A stretch of DNA of 36,616 bases from Fibrobacterota bacterium (GCA_023249635.1 JAHFCH010000003.1:1-36616); one strand, 5' to 3'; positions 17,363 through 26,381 are shown, numbered from the stretch's first letter. Numbers and translations: made by a program. The notes: generated from the letters alone by a model not told the origin.

Positions 17363-18631
17363 TCAGGGGATGGGGCAGCCGTCGTGCAAAACCCTGTCCT
17401 CGGGCCGCTTGTCCGAGGTTTGCAGGTTTTTCCGCAGGATGCGGCGCACATCGGCGCAGATGGACAAATGATACACCTTGGAGTTAGTGCTCCAGGAATA
17501 ACGCTTGTAGGCGATGAGAGTGCGCCGCGAACCCGAGGCCCAGATGGGAACATGGGCCGTGTCCGCCCCATTGCCGCGCGGGGGCATTGCGATATCGCGG
17601 GCATGGGTCGCCGATCTTTCGTGAACCGATGTCGTCTCAGGAGCGGACGGGGCGGCCGCGGACGAGTGAGAGGGAGAGGGTTTGTTCCCGGCGGGCGCGT
17701 CGGCGGAATCGGATTCCACGCCGGCATCCGCCTGCGCGAACCAGGCGTCCTCCGCGGGTCGTCCGCCGGGGTGCGGCTGCAGAAAGGTACCGAAGCCGCC
17801 GGAATCCAGGGCCTGGTTGAGCACGAAGGCGAGATGGGCCCCGGCCAGCTTGAGTTGCGCCAAGGAGGTAAGCGTCGCGGCGTGGACATAATCCCGATCC
17901 AATTGCACCTTCGCGGCCTTGGGCAGCGGCTTGCCGTGGAGGAGATAGCAAGCCGGCGCCAGGGCATGCGTGGCCTTGACCCACTCCGCCGGGGTACCCT
18001 GGGCGTTACGGTCCAGCCAGCCGGGCTCGGCCGTGATTTCGCGTTCCAGCATGGCCGTGATACTGTCCGAGGGCAGATGGATTTTTTCGAGCAGTACGTA
18101 GTCCCACACGGCATGCAAGGCGTAGGCGCGCCGATTGACCCGCACCTGGGCCAGGTTCCCGCCCTTGTCATGATCCTCGCCGGCATGCAGCGGCTGATGC
18201 AAATCACCTACGAGATGGACGACCCATTTAAGCGCCTCTTCGCGGGCATAGCGGTCGGCGTCGCGGCGCGAAAGGATCGCGAGCTGCCGTTGCAGGCCCG
18301 TGACCACGTTGGGGGTATCGGCCCGGGCGGGATCCGGATGCGGATTATCGTTCTCGAGCGTGATGTAATGCCAGGGACGGGTATTGGGCCGCAAGGTGCG
18401 GACATCATCGGCCCAGCTGGCGACCGAGGCCAAGGTACCGGGAGCACCGGCGGGATCGAGAAGCGCGTGAACCTGCGCCTTCGCCTTGGCGGTAAGCATA
18501 TCCTCGGCCAACGCGGCCGCCACTTGATGCCCTTGCACGCCCCAGGCGGCGACGGATGCGGGCAGCAAGACCAAGACCGCCAGGGCAGCGGCCCCGACGT
18601 ATCCCCGAAACAAAGGCAAGCGAAGCGTCAT
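17363..18631 (-). CDS. S1/P1-type nuclease with unusual C-terminal metal-binding-like tail
   Basis: A 422-residue secreted enzyme. After a signal peptide (about 1-29, ending in VAA) the mature protein begins WGVQGHQ, whose Trp and His are zinc ligands in the S1/P1 family. Other ligands fit SWADD, RPWHYIT, LVGDLHQPLHAGEDHDKGGN and HAVWD. Family members are trinuclear-zinc nucleases that cut single-stranded DNA and RNA. A low-complexity Ser/Ala/Pro linker (about 285-335) leads to a tail (KVYHLSICADV, then GCP at the end) that resembles the Ada-type zinc-binding module. I know of no common fusion of this kind. The start ATG 18631 has AGGA upstream, a weak site. It faces away from rpiA. Confidence 0.88.
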   Translation of the reverse strand: MTLRLPLFRGYVGAAALAVLVLLPASVAAWGVQGHQVAAALAEDMLTAKAKAQVHALLDPAGAPGTLASVASWADDVRTLRPNTRPWHYITLENDNPHPDPARADTPNVVTGLQRQLAILSRRDADRYAREEALKWVVHLVGDLHQPLHAGEDHDKGGNLAQVRVNRRAYALHAVWDYVLLEKIHLPSDSITAMLEREITAEPGWLDRNAQGTPAEWVKATHALAPACYLLHGKPLPKAAKVQLDRDYVHAATLTSLAQLKLAGAHLAFVLNQALDSGGFGTFLQPHPGGRPAEDAWFAQADAGVESDSADAPAGNKPSPSHSSAAAPSAPETTSVHERSATHARDIAMPPRGNGADTAHVPIWASGSRRTLIAYKRYSWSTNSKVYHLSICADVRRILRKNLQTSDKRPEDRVLHDGCPIP

Positions 18632-18930
18632 GAAAGTAAATCCTGATTTCCGCAAGGCTTCCTGCAAGACTTCGGCCTGTTTCGAGGAGCCAGGGAGGCG
18701 GATCGAAATCCGCCTCCCTGGCCTGTTTGAATGGGCCGTTATTACCCGCGCAACGGACACCACTCGAGGGACCAATAAGATAAGATTTTGAATTCCGATT
18801 GCAAGCGAGGGGCCCTTTCCGTCGGGCTTTTTTCCCCTATTTTTACCCGATTTTCAGGATCCGTTACATTAGTCTAGATTTAGGCGCGCGGCAGGGACCG
18901 CAGCGAACCGTTCTTTAACCGAAAGTGTCC
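18632..18930. promoter_or_regulatory. Intergenic region with strong hairpin and terminator-like element
   Basis: No gene is seen between the divergent nuclease and rpiA starts. A perfect 15-bp GC-rich stem with a 4-base CGAA loop lies at 18689-18722. A terminator-like fold (18808-18831, stem with G-U pairs, T-run 18828-18833) comes about 100 bases before rpiA. Together they would suit a short plus-strand RNA, or leader attenuation of rpiA. No promoter with good boxes was identified. Confidence 0.4.
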
Positions 18931-19614
18931 ATGGACGCCAAACAGCGCGTGGGCCTCAAGGCCGCCGAATACGTCAAGGATGGGATGATCGTGGGTCTGG
19001 GCACCGGATCCACCGCCACCTGGTTCGTGCGCGAAGTCGCCCGCCGCATCCGTGAAGAGAAGATTACGGTTACGGGCGTATCCAGTTCCCTGGCCTGCTC
19101 GCTGCTCGCAAAAGCCGAAGGCATCCCCCTGGTTCCTCCCGATCAAATCGACAGCGTCGACCTCTACGTCGACGGCGCCGATGAAGTCGATCCCGACAAA
19201 GGCATGATCAAGGGCCGCGGGGCCGCCATGGTCGGCGAAAAACTGCTGGCCGAAGCCTGCGCTTCCTTCATCATCATCGCCGATGAGAGCAAGATTGTCC
19301 CCCGGCTGGGGGCGAAGTTCCCGGTGCCGGTCGAAGTCATGCCCTCCGCTTCGCGCCTGGTGGCGCGCGGCATCGAGGCCTTGGGCGGCAAGCCCACGCT
19401 GCGCATGGCCGCGGGCGGCAAGGACGGCCCCGTGGTTTCGGACAACGGCAACCTGATACTGGACGCGACCTTCGGTCCCGATCCCGATTGGCGCGCCCTG
19501 GACGCGGCCCTCAACGCCCTGCCCGGGGTGGTGGGCCATGGCTTGTTCCTGCGCTACGGCGCCAAGTCCACCTTATTGGTGGGATCCGCGACCGGCGTCA
19601 GAGTCGTGATTTGA
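18931..19614 (+). CDS. rpiA: Ribose-5-phosphate isomerase A
   Basis: A 227-residue cytoplasmic enzyme of the non-oxidative pentose phosphate pathway, converting ribose 5-phosphate to ribulose 5-phosphate. RpiA motifs are present: IVGLGTGSTATWFV near the N terminus (phosphate-binding loop), VDGADEVD with catalytic acidic residues, and KGRGAAMVGEKLL with the catalytic Lys-Gly. DNGNLILD closes the fold. Length agrees with the usual 220 or so residues. I start at ATG 18931; a GTG two codons earlier is in frame, and no clear ribosome binding site is visible for either. It is followed by DUF502 and htrA genes in the same direction. Confidence 0.97.
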   Translation: MDAKQRVGLKAAEYVKDGMIVGLGTGSTATWFVREVARRIREEKITVTGVSSSLACSLLAKAEGIPLVPPDQIDSVDLYVDGADEVDPDKGMIKGRGAAMVGEKLLAEACASFIIIADESKIVPRLGAKFPVPVEVMPSASRLVARGIEALGGKPTLRMAAGGKDGPVVSDNGNLILDATFGPDPDWRALDAALNALPGVVGHGLFLRYGAKSTLLVGSATGVRVVI

Positions 19615-19624
19615 GGACCGCGCC

Positions 19625-20218
19625 ATGATGAAGAAGATTTTCGGCAATTTCCTGAAGGGCATCCTGCTGCTGGCCCCGGTGATGGTCACCAGTTGGGTCA
19701 TCTTCAAAGTCTTCACCACCATCGACGGATGGTTGGGCATCCCCATCCCCGGCCTGGGATTCCTGTGCACGATTCTCTTCATCATCCTCGTAGGCGCGGT
19801 GGCCTCCAACATCTTCTTCACCCGCGTCTTCGACTATTTCGAAAAAGCCGTCACGCGCCTGCCGGTAGTCAAGCTCATGTATTTCTCCATCAAGGATCTG
19901 ATCAATTCCTTCGTGGGCGAGAAGAAGATGTTCAACCGTCCGGTGATGGTGGCAATGGGGCACTTGCCCCTGCTCACCGAAACCGCTCCGGCCCCGCCGG
20001 GATCCGATATCAAACTGCTCGGCTTCGTGACCGCCGATACCCTGGAGTTCCTGCCCGAGGCGGGCGATCGCGTCGCGGTGTATATGCCGCAATCCTATAA
20101 CATGGGCGGCTACATGATGCTGGTGCCGCGGGATCGCATCACGCCGCTGGCTTCGGTGGAAAGCGCCAAGATGCTGGCCTTCATCGTCTCGGGCGGGGTC
20201 GCCCGCGGAAACGCGTAA
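19625..20218 (+). CDS. DUF502 family membrane protein
   Basis: A 197-residue inner-membrane protein with two hydrophobic helices (about 9-29, ILLLAPVMVTSWVIF, and about 43-65, FLCTILFIILVGAVASNIFF). The family signature follows: PVVKLMYFSIKDL and GFVTADTLEF, then the soluble beta-rich C-terminal part with MLVPRDRITPL. DUF502 proteins are widespread and unassigned; some are annotated as transporters or LIAS-like, but no function is established. It starts 10 bases after rpiA, with GAGGA 7 bases before the ATG; the ATG at 19628 is an alternative. It likely shares a transcript with rpiA. Confidence 0.92.
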   Translation: MMKKIFGNFLKGILLLAPVMVTSWVIFKVFTTIDGWLGIPIPGLGFLCTILFIILVGAVASNIFFTRVFDYFEKAVTRLPVVKLMYFSIKDLINSFVGEKKMFNRPVMVAMGHLPLLTETAPAPPGSDIKLLGFVTADTLEFLPEAGDRVAVYMPQSYNMGGYMMLVPRDRITPLASVESAKMLAFIVSGGVARGNA

Positions 20219-20221
20219 TCC

Positions 20222-20227
20222 TATCTT
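20222..20227 (+). promoter_or_regulatory. -10-like box before the HtrA-type gene
   Basis: TATCTT ends 7 bases before the ATG at 20235, and no Shine-Dalgarno sequence is present. This suggests that the protease gene has its own leaderless transcript as well as read-through from DUF502. No -35 box is clear. Confidence 0.4.
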
Positions 20228-20234
20228 TTCCGGG

Positions 20235-21839
<1,605 letters not shown>

Positions 21840-21849
21840 GGGGGGAAGA

Positions 21850-21930
21850 AGGTTTAAGGTCTAAGGTCTAAGATTTAAGGTTCTGATTTTGTCCGATGCG
21901 GGGATCCCACCCACCTTAAACCTTAAACCT
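21850..21930. repeat. Heptamer palindrome E3
   Basis: The left arm (21850-21880) has TTTAAGG, TCTAAGG, TCTAAGA and TTTAAGG. The right arm (21914-21930) has two complementary units. A purine run (21840-21850) precedes it and a pyrimidine run follows. It lies immediately behind the stop codon of the HtrA-type gene. The same architecture is seen at 450-527 and 15973-16062, with different central sequences. Confidence 0.8.
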
Positions 21931-22112
21931 TCCCCTCCGTCATAATGTAATCTCTCCCTCCACACCTCCCCCCGTAACCCGCAAGCCACTCCCCCTCCCT
22001 CTCCGTCGCCGTACCGGCAATCCCCTCCCCCTCCCGGTAATTCCTTCCTCCATATCCCGCTACATCACTCTAACTTTTCCTCCAACCCGGCCCACTTGGG
22101 GCTTTTTCGCTG
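21931..22112. other. Pyrimidine-rich tract, GGA-rich on the minus strand
   Basis: No gene is seen. The plus strand is mostly C and T. Counting by eye, the minus strand has 17 GGA trinucleotides between 21931 and 22083, well above chance. One short hairpin with 6-bp arms (TACCGG and CCGGTA) around 22012-22038 has three of them in its loop. The region lies upstream of the sigma-54 flagellin promoter, so it could also hold activator binding sites. No promoter for a minus-strand RNA was recognised. Confidence 0.4.
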
Positions 22113-22129
22113 TTGGCACTTTCTTTGCT
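22113..22129 (+). promoter_or_regulatory. Sigma-54 promoter of the flagellin gene
   Basis: TTGGCAC, 5 bases, TTGCT, with GG (22115-22116) and GC (22127-22128) separated by exactly 10 bases. Transcription should start near 22140, giving a leader of about 54 bases. Sigma-54 control of flagellin is known in several bacteria and needs a flagellar NtrC-type activator. Confidence 0.85.
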
Positions 22130-22150
22130 TTTTGACACAGCGTTCGGGGA

Positions 22151-22188
22151 GGCCGGCCTGGGAGGGCCGGTCATAATCCCGACGGAGG
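22151..22188 (+). promoter_or_regulatory. Probable CsrA binding sites in the flagellin leader
   Basis: An 8-bp hairpin (arms 22151-22158 and 22165-22172, one G-U pair) presents a hexaloop TGGGAG with GGA at 22161-22163. The Shine-Dalgarno sequence ACGGAGG (22182-22188) holds the second GGA. This two-site layout matches CsrA control of the Bacillus subtilis flagellin (hag) leader. The neighbouring fliW and csrA genes make it plausible. Confidence 0.6.
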
Positions 22189-22193
22189 TCCGC

Positions 22194-23063
22194 ATGACCA
22201 GAATCAACCATAACATCACGGCGATGATAACGTCGGGATCGTTACAGAAAAACAACGACGGCCTCAATGCCTCGCTGCAAAAGCTTTCCACCGGCCTCCG
22301 CATCAACCGCGCCGCCGACGACGTCGCGGGCCTCTCCGTGTCCGAAAAGATCCGCACCCAGGTGCGCGGCACCAGCCAGGCGATCCGCAACGCCAATGAC
22401 GGTATTGCGCTGATGAACATCGCTGAAGGTGCCTGCAACGAAGTATCCGCCATATTGCAGCGCATGCGCGAATTGGCCATCCAGTCGGATAATGACACCT
22501 TTTCCACTACGGAACGCGGCTACCTGAACCAGGAATTCCAATCCCTGATGCAGGAAATCCAGCGTATCGCCCAAAGCACGCAGTATAACGGCATGACCCT
22601 GCTCGATGGCGAGGCCGGATCCTTCGGCGTATTAGGCGGCAACAACTCCATCCTGCATATCGGCGCCAATTTCAACGGCGGCAGCATTCTCGGCACCATC
22701 GACACCTTGCCCGTGAACATCCAGCCCATCACTCTGGGTGCCCTGGGCATGCAACAGACCGGTTCCTCGATCACCAGCCGTTCTGCCGCCTTCACATCCA
22801 TTGCACTGGTGGATGCGGCCATCAAATCGGTAAGCACGGTTCGTTCCAACCTCGGCGCCGTCATCAACCGTCTCGACCATGCCGTCAAGAACCTGGAAAT
22901 CCAGGAAACCAACATGACCTCGGCGGAATCCGCCATCCGCGACGTGGACTTCGCCAAGGAAATGACGGAATTCACCCGCAACCAGATCCTCACCCAGAGC
23001 GCGACCTCGATGTTGTCCCAGGCCAACCAGGCTCCCCAGCGCGTACTTGAGCTCTTGAAATAG
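22194..23063 (+). CDS. fliC: Flagellin
   Basis: A 289-residue short flagellin, about the size of the conserved D0/D1 core, without a large variable D2/D3 region. The N-terminal part holds INHNITAMITSGSLQKNN, LSTGLRINRAADD and AGLSVSEKIR. The C terminus ends with NLEIQETNMTSAESAIRD and QANQAPQRVLELL, which form the coiled-coil core of the filament. GGAGG lies 5 bases before the ATG; the longer open frame upstream has no start signal. A sigma-54 promoter precedes it and fliW-csrA follow. Other flagellar genes are not in the window, so whether it is the main filament protein is unknown. Confidence 0.96.
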   Translation: MTRINHNITAMITSGSLQKNNDGLNASLQKLSTGLRINRAADDVAGLSVSEKIRTQVRGTSQAIRNANDGIALMNIAEGACNEVSAILQRMRELAIQSDNDTFSTTERGYLNQEFQSLMQEIQRIAQSTQYNGMTLLDGEAGSFGVLGGNNSILHIGANFNGGSILGTIDTLPVNIQPITLGALGMQQTGSSITSRSAAFTSIALVDAAIKSVSTVRSNLGAVINRLDHAVKNLEIQETNMTSAESAIRDVDFAKEMTEFTRNQILTQSATSMLSQANQAPQRVLELLK

Positions 23064-23137
23064 CCCTAACCCATTTGGGATAATGGAAGCCGCCCCATTC
23101 CGGGCGGCCCGAAGACGTAGAAGGAAGCCCGATCAGG

Positions 23138-23566
23138 ATGGACACTACCCAGAAAATCACTTCCAGCGGCGTGCCCTGGACCGAGGAGCAGGTCATCCGC
23201 TTCCCGGCGGGCCTTCCCGGCTTCGAGAACGCGCGCAAATTCATCATCATGTCCGTGCCCGAGCATCAACCTTTCCATTGGATGGAATGCGTCGACGAGG
23301 GCAACAACATCCGCTTCGCCATCATCAACCCGCTCAGCTTCCGGCCCGATTACCAGCCCAAAATAAAGAAGGAAGAGCTGGCCTCGCTCGGCATCATGGA
23401 TTCCAAGGAACTCCTGCTCTACGTCATCGTCACCCTGCGCACCCCGCTGATGGAATCGACCGCCAACCTCATGGGGCCCCTGTTCATCAATATCCGCCAA
23501 AAGGTCGGGAAGCAGATCATCATCGAGAATGACGCGTACTCCCTGCGGGAACGGATCATACCGTAA
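23138..23566 (+). CDS. fliW: Flagellar assembly factor FliW
   Basis: A 142-residue cytoplasmic protein. FliW signatures are present: IRFPAGLPGFENARKF near the N terminus and TANLMGPLFINIRQK near the C terminus. FliW binds flagellin and, when flagellin is short, binds CsrA instead and relieves its block on flagellin mRNA. The order flagellin, fliW, csrA is that of a partner-switching unit. The stop codon overlaps the csrA start by one base (TAATG), consistent with coupled translation. Confidence 0.96.
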   Translation: MDTTQKITSSGVPWTEEQVIRFPAGLPGFENARKFIIMSVPEHQPFHWMECVDEGNNIRFAIINPLSFRPDYQPKIKKEELASLGIMDSKELLLYVIVTLRTPLMESTANLMGPLFINIRQKVGKQIIIENDAYSLRERIIP

Positions 23567-23802
23567 TGCTCATCCTGACACGCAAGGTGGGCGAATCCAT
23601 CCGCATCAACGAGAATATCTGCATCACCATCGTGGAAATGGACGGGAAGAACATCAAGATCGGCATCGACGCGCCGAAGGAGATCTCCATCCACCGCGAA
23701 GAGGTGTTCAAACGCATCAAGGAAGAGAACCAGAAGGCCGCCGGCGGCGGTGGCGGGGACACGGACTTGGGCGGGTTGGCGGATCTGTTTAAGAAGAAGT
23801 AA
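23566..23802 (+). CDS. csrA: Carbon storage regulator CsrA
   Basis: A 78-residue RNA-binding protein that blocks translation by binding GGA motifs. The core MLILTRKVGESIRIN, GKNIKIGIDAPKEISIHREEV is typical; Arg44-type contacts fall in SIHREE. Compared with the 61-residue E. coli protein it has a C-terminal extension with a Gly-rich stretch (AAGGGGG) and a Lys-rich end. In FliW-type bacteria the C-terminal extension of CsrA contacts FliW, and this extension fits that class. The gene starts at the base where fliW ends. Confidence 0.96.
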   Translation: MLILTRKVGESIRINENICITIVEMDGKNIKIGIDAPKEISIHREEVFKRIKEENQKAAGGGGGDTDLGGLADLFKKK

Positions 23803-24078
23803 GACCGCTCGCGCGAGTGCAGTTGGCGCTCTCACTTCAGCACGTTTAATCAACACACGGTCGGGCGTCGGGCGTACGGCGCTGCGCGCCTAGGCGTCGG
23901 GCGTTAAGAAAGAAGAATTTATTTCTCTTTCTTAACGCCCGACGCCCGACGCCAAGGGGCGTAGCAATAAAACCAGCGGGCAGCCCGTACGCCAAACGCT
24001 ATGCCGCTCCAAGCGGAACCGCGTCTTTCCAGCACTCTTTTTCTAATGGGATCTTCGCTCAGAGCCGCGAAGCAACGC
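23803..24078. repeat. Intergenic region with long perfect hairpin (E4, GGGCGTC heptamers)
   Basis: A perfect 21-bp stem (23893-23913 with 23926-23946) encloses a 12-base AT-rich loop. The arms are built from heptamers of the type GGGCGTC (left) and CGCCCGA (right), and more heptamers flank them (23861-23880 and 23941-23953). The stem ends in an A/T-rich segment next to the loop. It lies 90 bases behind csrA, between convergent genes. It may terminate transcription in both directions. No gene is seen in the rest of the region. Confidence 0.75.
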
Positions 24079-24528
24079 CTACTTCCCCGTATACACCAGC
24101 TTCTTCGTCATTTCCACCGGACCCGCGCGGACGACCACGTAGACGAAACCGGTTGTCAGGCCTTGCAGGGGGACGGTTTCCAACTCGCGTTGCGAATCCA
24201 TGCGGACAACCTGCTGGCCGCGGGAATTATAGACCGTGATGGCGGCGGGATGGTTGAGGTAGATGCGGAGCAGGCTCTGCGCGATGAACGCTTCCGCCAA
24301 CAACGGCTTGGCGGGAGCGGGTGGGGTAGCTTGTGGGTTACCCGATTCGGCGGCGGGCGCGTCGGCCGGGGCGGCCTGGGCGGCTTTATCTTCCGGAACC
24401 GTAATCGTCTTGGCTTTGGCGGGAACCATGGAAGCCGGTTTTGCGGGAAGGGAAGACCCGGGCCAAGCCAGGGCCGCCGCCAGCAAAGGCACGGAAGCCC
24501 AAATACGCAGGAAACGCGGATTCGCCAT
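24079..24528 (-). CDS. Small secreted protein with sorting-domain-like C terminus
   Basis: A 149-residue protein with a signal peptide (about 1-30) and an Ala/Pro-rich stretch (about 40-75). Its C-terminal 55 residues look like a beta-sandwich sorting domain of the T9SS type A kind: ITVYNSRGQQVVRMDS, LTTGFVYVVVRAGP and MTKKLVYTGK. The typical pattern is a Y-N-x-x-G-x-x-V strand followed by G-x-Y-x-x-x and a Lys-rich end. Such domains normally follow a large passenger; here the passenger is absent or degenerate. CATACT ends 6 bases before the ATG, without a ribosome binding site. Function unknown. Confidence 0.7.
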   Translation of the reverse strand: MANPRFLRIWASVPLLAAALAWPGSSLPAKPASMVPAKAKTITVPEDKAAQAAPADAPAAESGNPQATPPAPAKPLLAEAFIAQSLLRIYLNHPAAITVYNSRGQQVVRMDSQRELETVPLQGLTTGFVYVVVRAGPVEMTKKLVYTGK

Positions 24529-24560
24529 CGCCTAAGTATGCTTTTTTCGGCAAGCGAAGG

Positions 24561-25295
24561 CTAGGGGAAAAAGCCCATGAGCAGTTGGGGTTGGTTGGCG
24601 ACCCACCAGGAAAAATCATGCTCACCTTCGGGAAACCCGTGCAAATGGGCATTGGGATAGAGGGACGTGAAGCGCTGCAGGTACGGAAAGACCTGATCCG
24701 GAGGAAATAAACGATCGCGCCCGCCTTGCAGGAAATCCCAGCTACCCGAAGTGAAGCGCGTCTGGCCGGCGAGGCTCTCCAAGGGCAGAACAAGTTGCGG
24801 CGCGCTGGAAATGAGAACGCGCTTGCTTAAGGGGTGGCTGCCCTGGAGGCTGTAGGTGATTACGCCCAGGCTTCCGTCCGAAACGCCGATCATGTTGATG
24901 TCCTTGGCATCGATGGGATAGGTCTTCAGCATATAGGCGATCAAGGCTTCGGTATGCGCCAATCCCGCCGGGGTCGGCCACTCGGCGCCGGCGTAAGCCG
25001 AAGGGCTGCAGAGGTAGTAGCGCGTAGCGGGCGCGTACCCGATCCAGGCGCGATGCGCCTCATATCCCTTCTCCCGGTTCTGGCTGCGCATGCCGCCGTG
25101 GAGCCAAACGATCAACCCCGCCTTGCGACCCTTCGCGCGGACCCCTGCGGGCAAAGTAATGCCGCAGGCGTTGCTATCGGATCCGAGGCGCAGGTGGAGG
25201 GTGGGAGCGGATTCGCTTTTCGGAATTGCGGAAGCAGAGGCAGAGAATAGGGCACCGGTGAAAAAGAGCAAGCTCAAGGATATCAAGCGCGACAT
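24561..25295 (-). CDS. Secreted alpha/beta hydrolase, esterase type
   Basis: A 244-residue protein with a signal peptide (about 1-22, ending in SASA). Visible motifs are the oxyanion-hole segment VWLHGGMRS, the nucleophile elbow GVSDGSLG with Ser, an acidic residue in GGRDRLFPP and His in GEHDFSWW. That is a full alpha/beta-hydrolase triad. The group resembles secreted esterases or depolymerases of the PHB/feruloyl-esterase type; the substrate is unknown. I chose ATG 25295 because it begins a good signal peptide; TACCTT (25303-25308) lies 7 bases upstream. A longer frame reaching 25382 is possible. It is divergent from the operon at 25530. Confidence 0.82.
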   Translation of the reverse strand: MSRLISLSLLFFTGALFSASASAIPKSESAPTLHLRLGSDSNACGITLPAGVRAKGRKAGLIVWLHGGMRSQNREKGYEAHRAWIGYAPATRYYLCSPSAYAGAEWPTPAGLAHTEALIAYMLKTYPIDAKDINMIGVSDGSLGVITYSLQGSHPLSKRVLISSAPQLVLPLESLAGQTRFTSGSWDFLQGGRDRLFPPDQVFPYLQRFTSLYPNAHLHGFPEGEHDFSWWVANQPQLLMGFFP

Positions 25296-25382
25296 TTTGG
25301 ATAAGGTAGCATTGCCGATGCTGAATCTTTTCAGGGCAAAAAGGCGGCAAGCCAGCCCAATATTCACCGCAATACGAATCAT

Positions 25383-25529
25383 TTTTGATTCATATTAAAA
25401 TAATTATTGGGTTATTAAATCTTCTTATATGGTTGTTCTACAATAACTTATGAATATTTTACTGAATCATATTTATTTCGAATGTTCGCCAATGTTATTC
25501 GCCTAGCTACGAGTATTCTTTAAGACGTA
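25383..25529. promoter_or_regulatory. AT-rich divergent control region of the TIGR02147 operon
   Basis: About 120 bases of very AT-rich sequence in a GC-rich genome. It holds the near-identical repeats GATTCATATT (25387-25396) and GAATCATATT (25464-25473), 77 bases apart, which could be regulator sites. TATTCT at 25514-25519 is a candidate -10 box, 10 bases before the start at 25530. Such AT-rich patches are typical of promoters bound by nucleoid proteins. Confidence 0.5.
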
Positions 25530-26381
25530 ATGGCGTCCTCCAAACCGGATATCTTCAGCTACCTGGATTATCGGTCCTTCCTTAAGGACGCTATCGAAAG
25601 GATTCAAGCGGAGTCCCCCGTCATGACTTTCCGGAACTTCGCGCGCCTGGCCGGGTTCTCTTCACCCAATTTTCTGCAGCAGGTGATCCAGAGAAAAAGG
25701 AACCTGGGATCCGCGAACACGCTGGCTACCGCGAAAGCCTTCAAGCTCAATCGGCACGAAACGGATTTCTTCCAATCCCTCATCGGCTACGATCAGGCGC
25801 GAGACCTGGACGAGAAGAACCATTTCTACCAGAAGATCGCGAAGAACAAACGGTACTCCACCGTCAAGACACTGGATAAATCCCAATTCGAAGCCTTCTC
25901 CCATTGGTTCATCCCGGTAGTTAGGGAGCTGGTGACGCATAAGGATTACAATGGGAGCGACGCCTGGATAGCCGACCGGATTTCCCCATCCATTACCGCC
26001 ACCCAGGTCGCGCATGCCCTCGAAACGCTTGAACGGCTGGGACTGATCGCTAAAAATGCGGCGACGGGTAAATGGAACCCGACGGAAATGGTCATAAGCA
26101 CGGATTCCGAGGTCGCGGATCTCGCCTTCCGCAATTACCATATGGCCGCCATCCAATTGGCCCATCGTGCGGTGAAGAATATCCCCTCCCGTGCACGGGA
26201 CATCCGATCAGTCACCATCGGCCTTCCCAAAGGCGCGTACCTGGAGCTGAAGTCGCGACTGGAAGCGGTGTGGAAGGATTTACTCTCATTCGCTGGGCAA
26301 TACCGCGAATCCGAAATCGTGTACCAGGTGAACATGCAGGTATTCCCCCTTACCCGTGAGGGAAAGCAGCCGCGTGCGTAA
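25530..26381 (+). CDS. TIGR02147 family protein (HTH plus DUF4423)
   Basis: A 283-residue cytoplasmic protein of the TIGR02147 family, first described as a paralogous group in Fibrobacter succinogenes. The N terminus has DIFSYLDYRSFL and a helix-turn-helix-like segment (FARLAGFSSPNFLQQVIQ), then the DUF4423 domain (FRNYHMAAIQLAHRAVKNI, SVTIGLPKGAYLELKSRL). Members are thought to be transcription regulators with an effector domain; no ligand is known. It begins the eight-gene operon and ends 8 bases after the start of the next gene, so its product probably controls the operon. The AT-rich control region lies directly upstream. Confidence 0.9.
   Translation: MASSKPDIFSYLDYRSFLKDAIERIQAESPVMTFRNFARLAGFSSPNFLQQVIQRKRNLGSANTLATAKAFKLNRHETDFFQSLIGYDQARDLDEKNHFYQKIAKNKRYSTVKTLDKSQFEAFSHWFIPVVRELVTHKDYNGSDAWIADRISPSITATQVAHALETLERLGLIAKNAATGKWNPTEMVISTDSEVADLAFRNYHMAAIQLAHRAVKNIPSRARDIRSVTIGLPKGAYLELKSRLEAVWKDLLSFAGQYRESEIVYQVNMQVFPLTREGKQPRA

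Noticed and set aside
17024-18646. A 540-codon plus-strand open frame, opposite the GH26 and S1/P1 genes
   Set aside because: It runs antisense to two well-recognised genes, its translation has no domain features and is rich in Arg and Gly, as GC-rich antisense frames are.
23893-23946. E4 hairpin as an intrinsic terminator of csrA
   Set aside because: There is no T-run after the stem; it could still stop transcription, but the classical form is missing.
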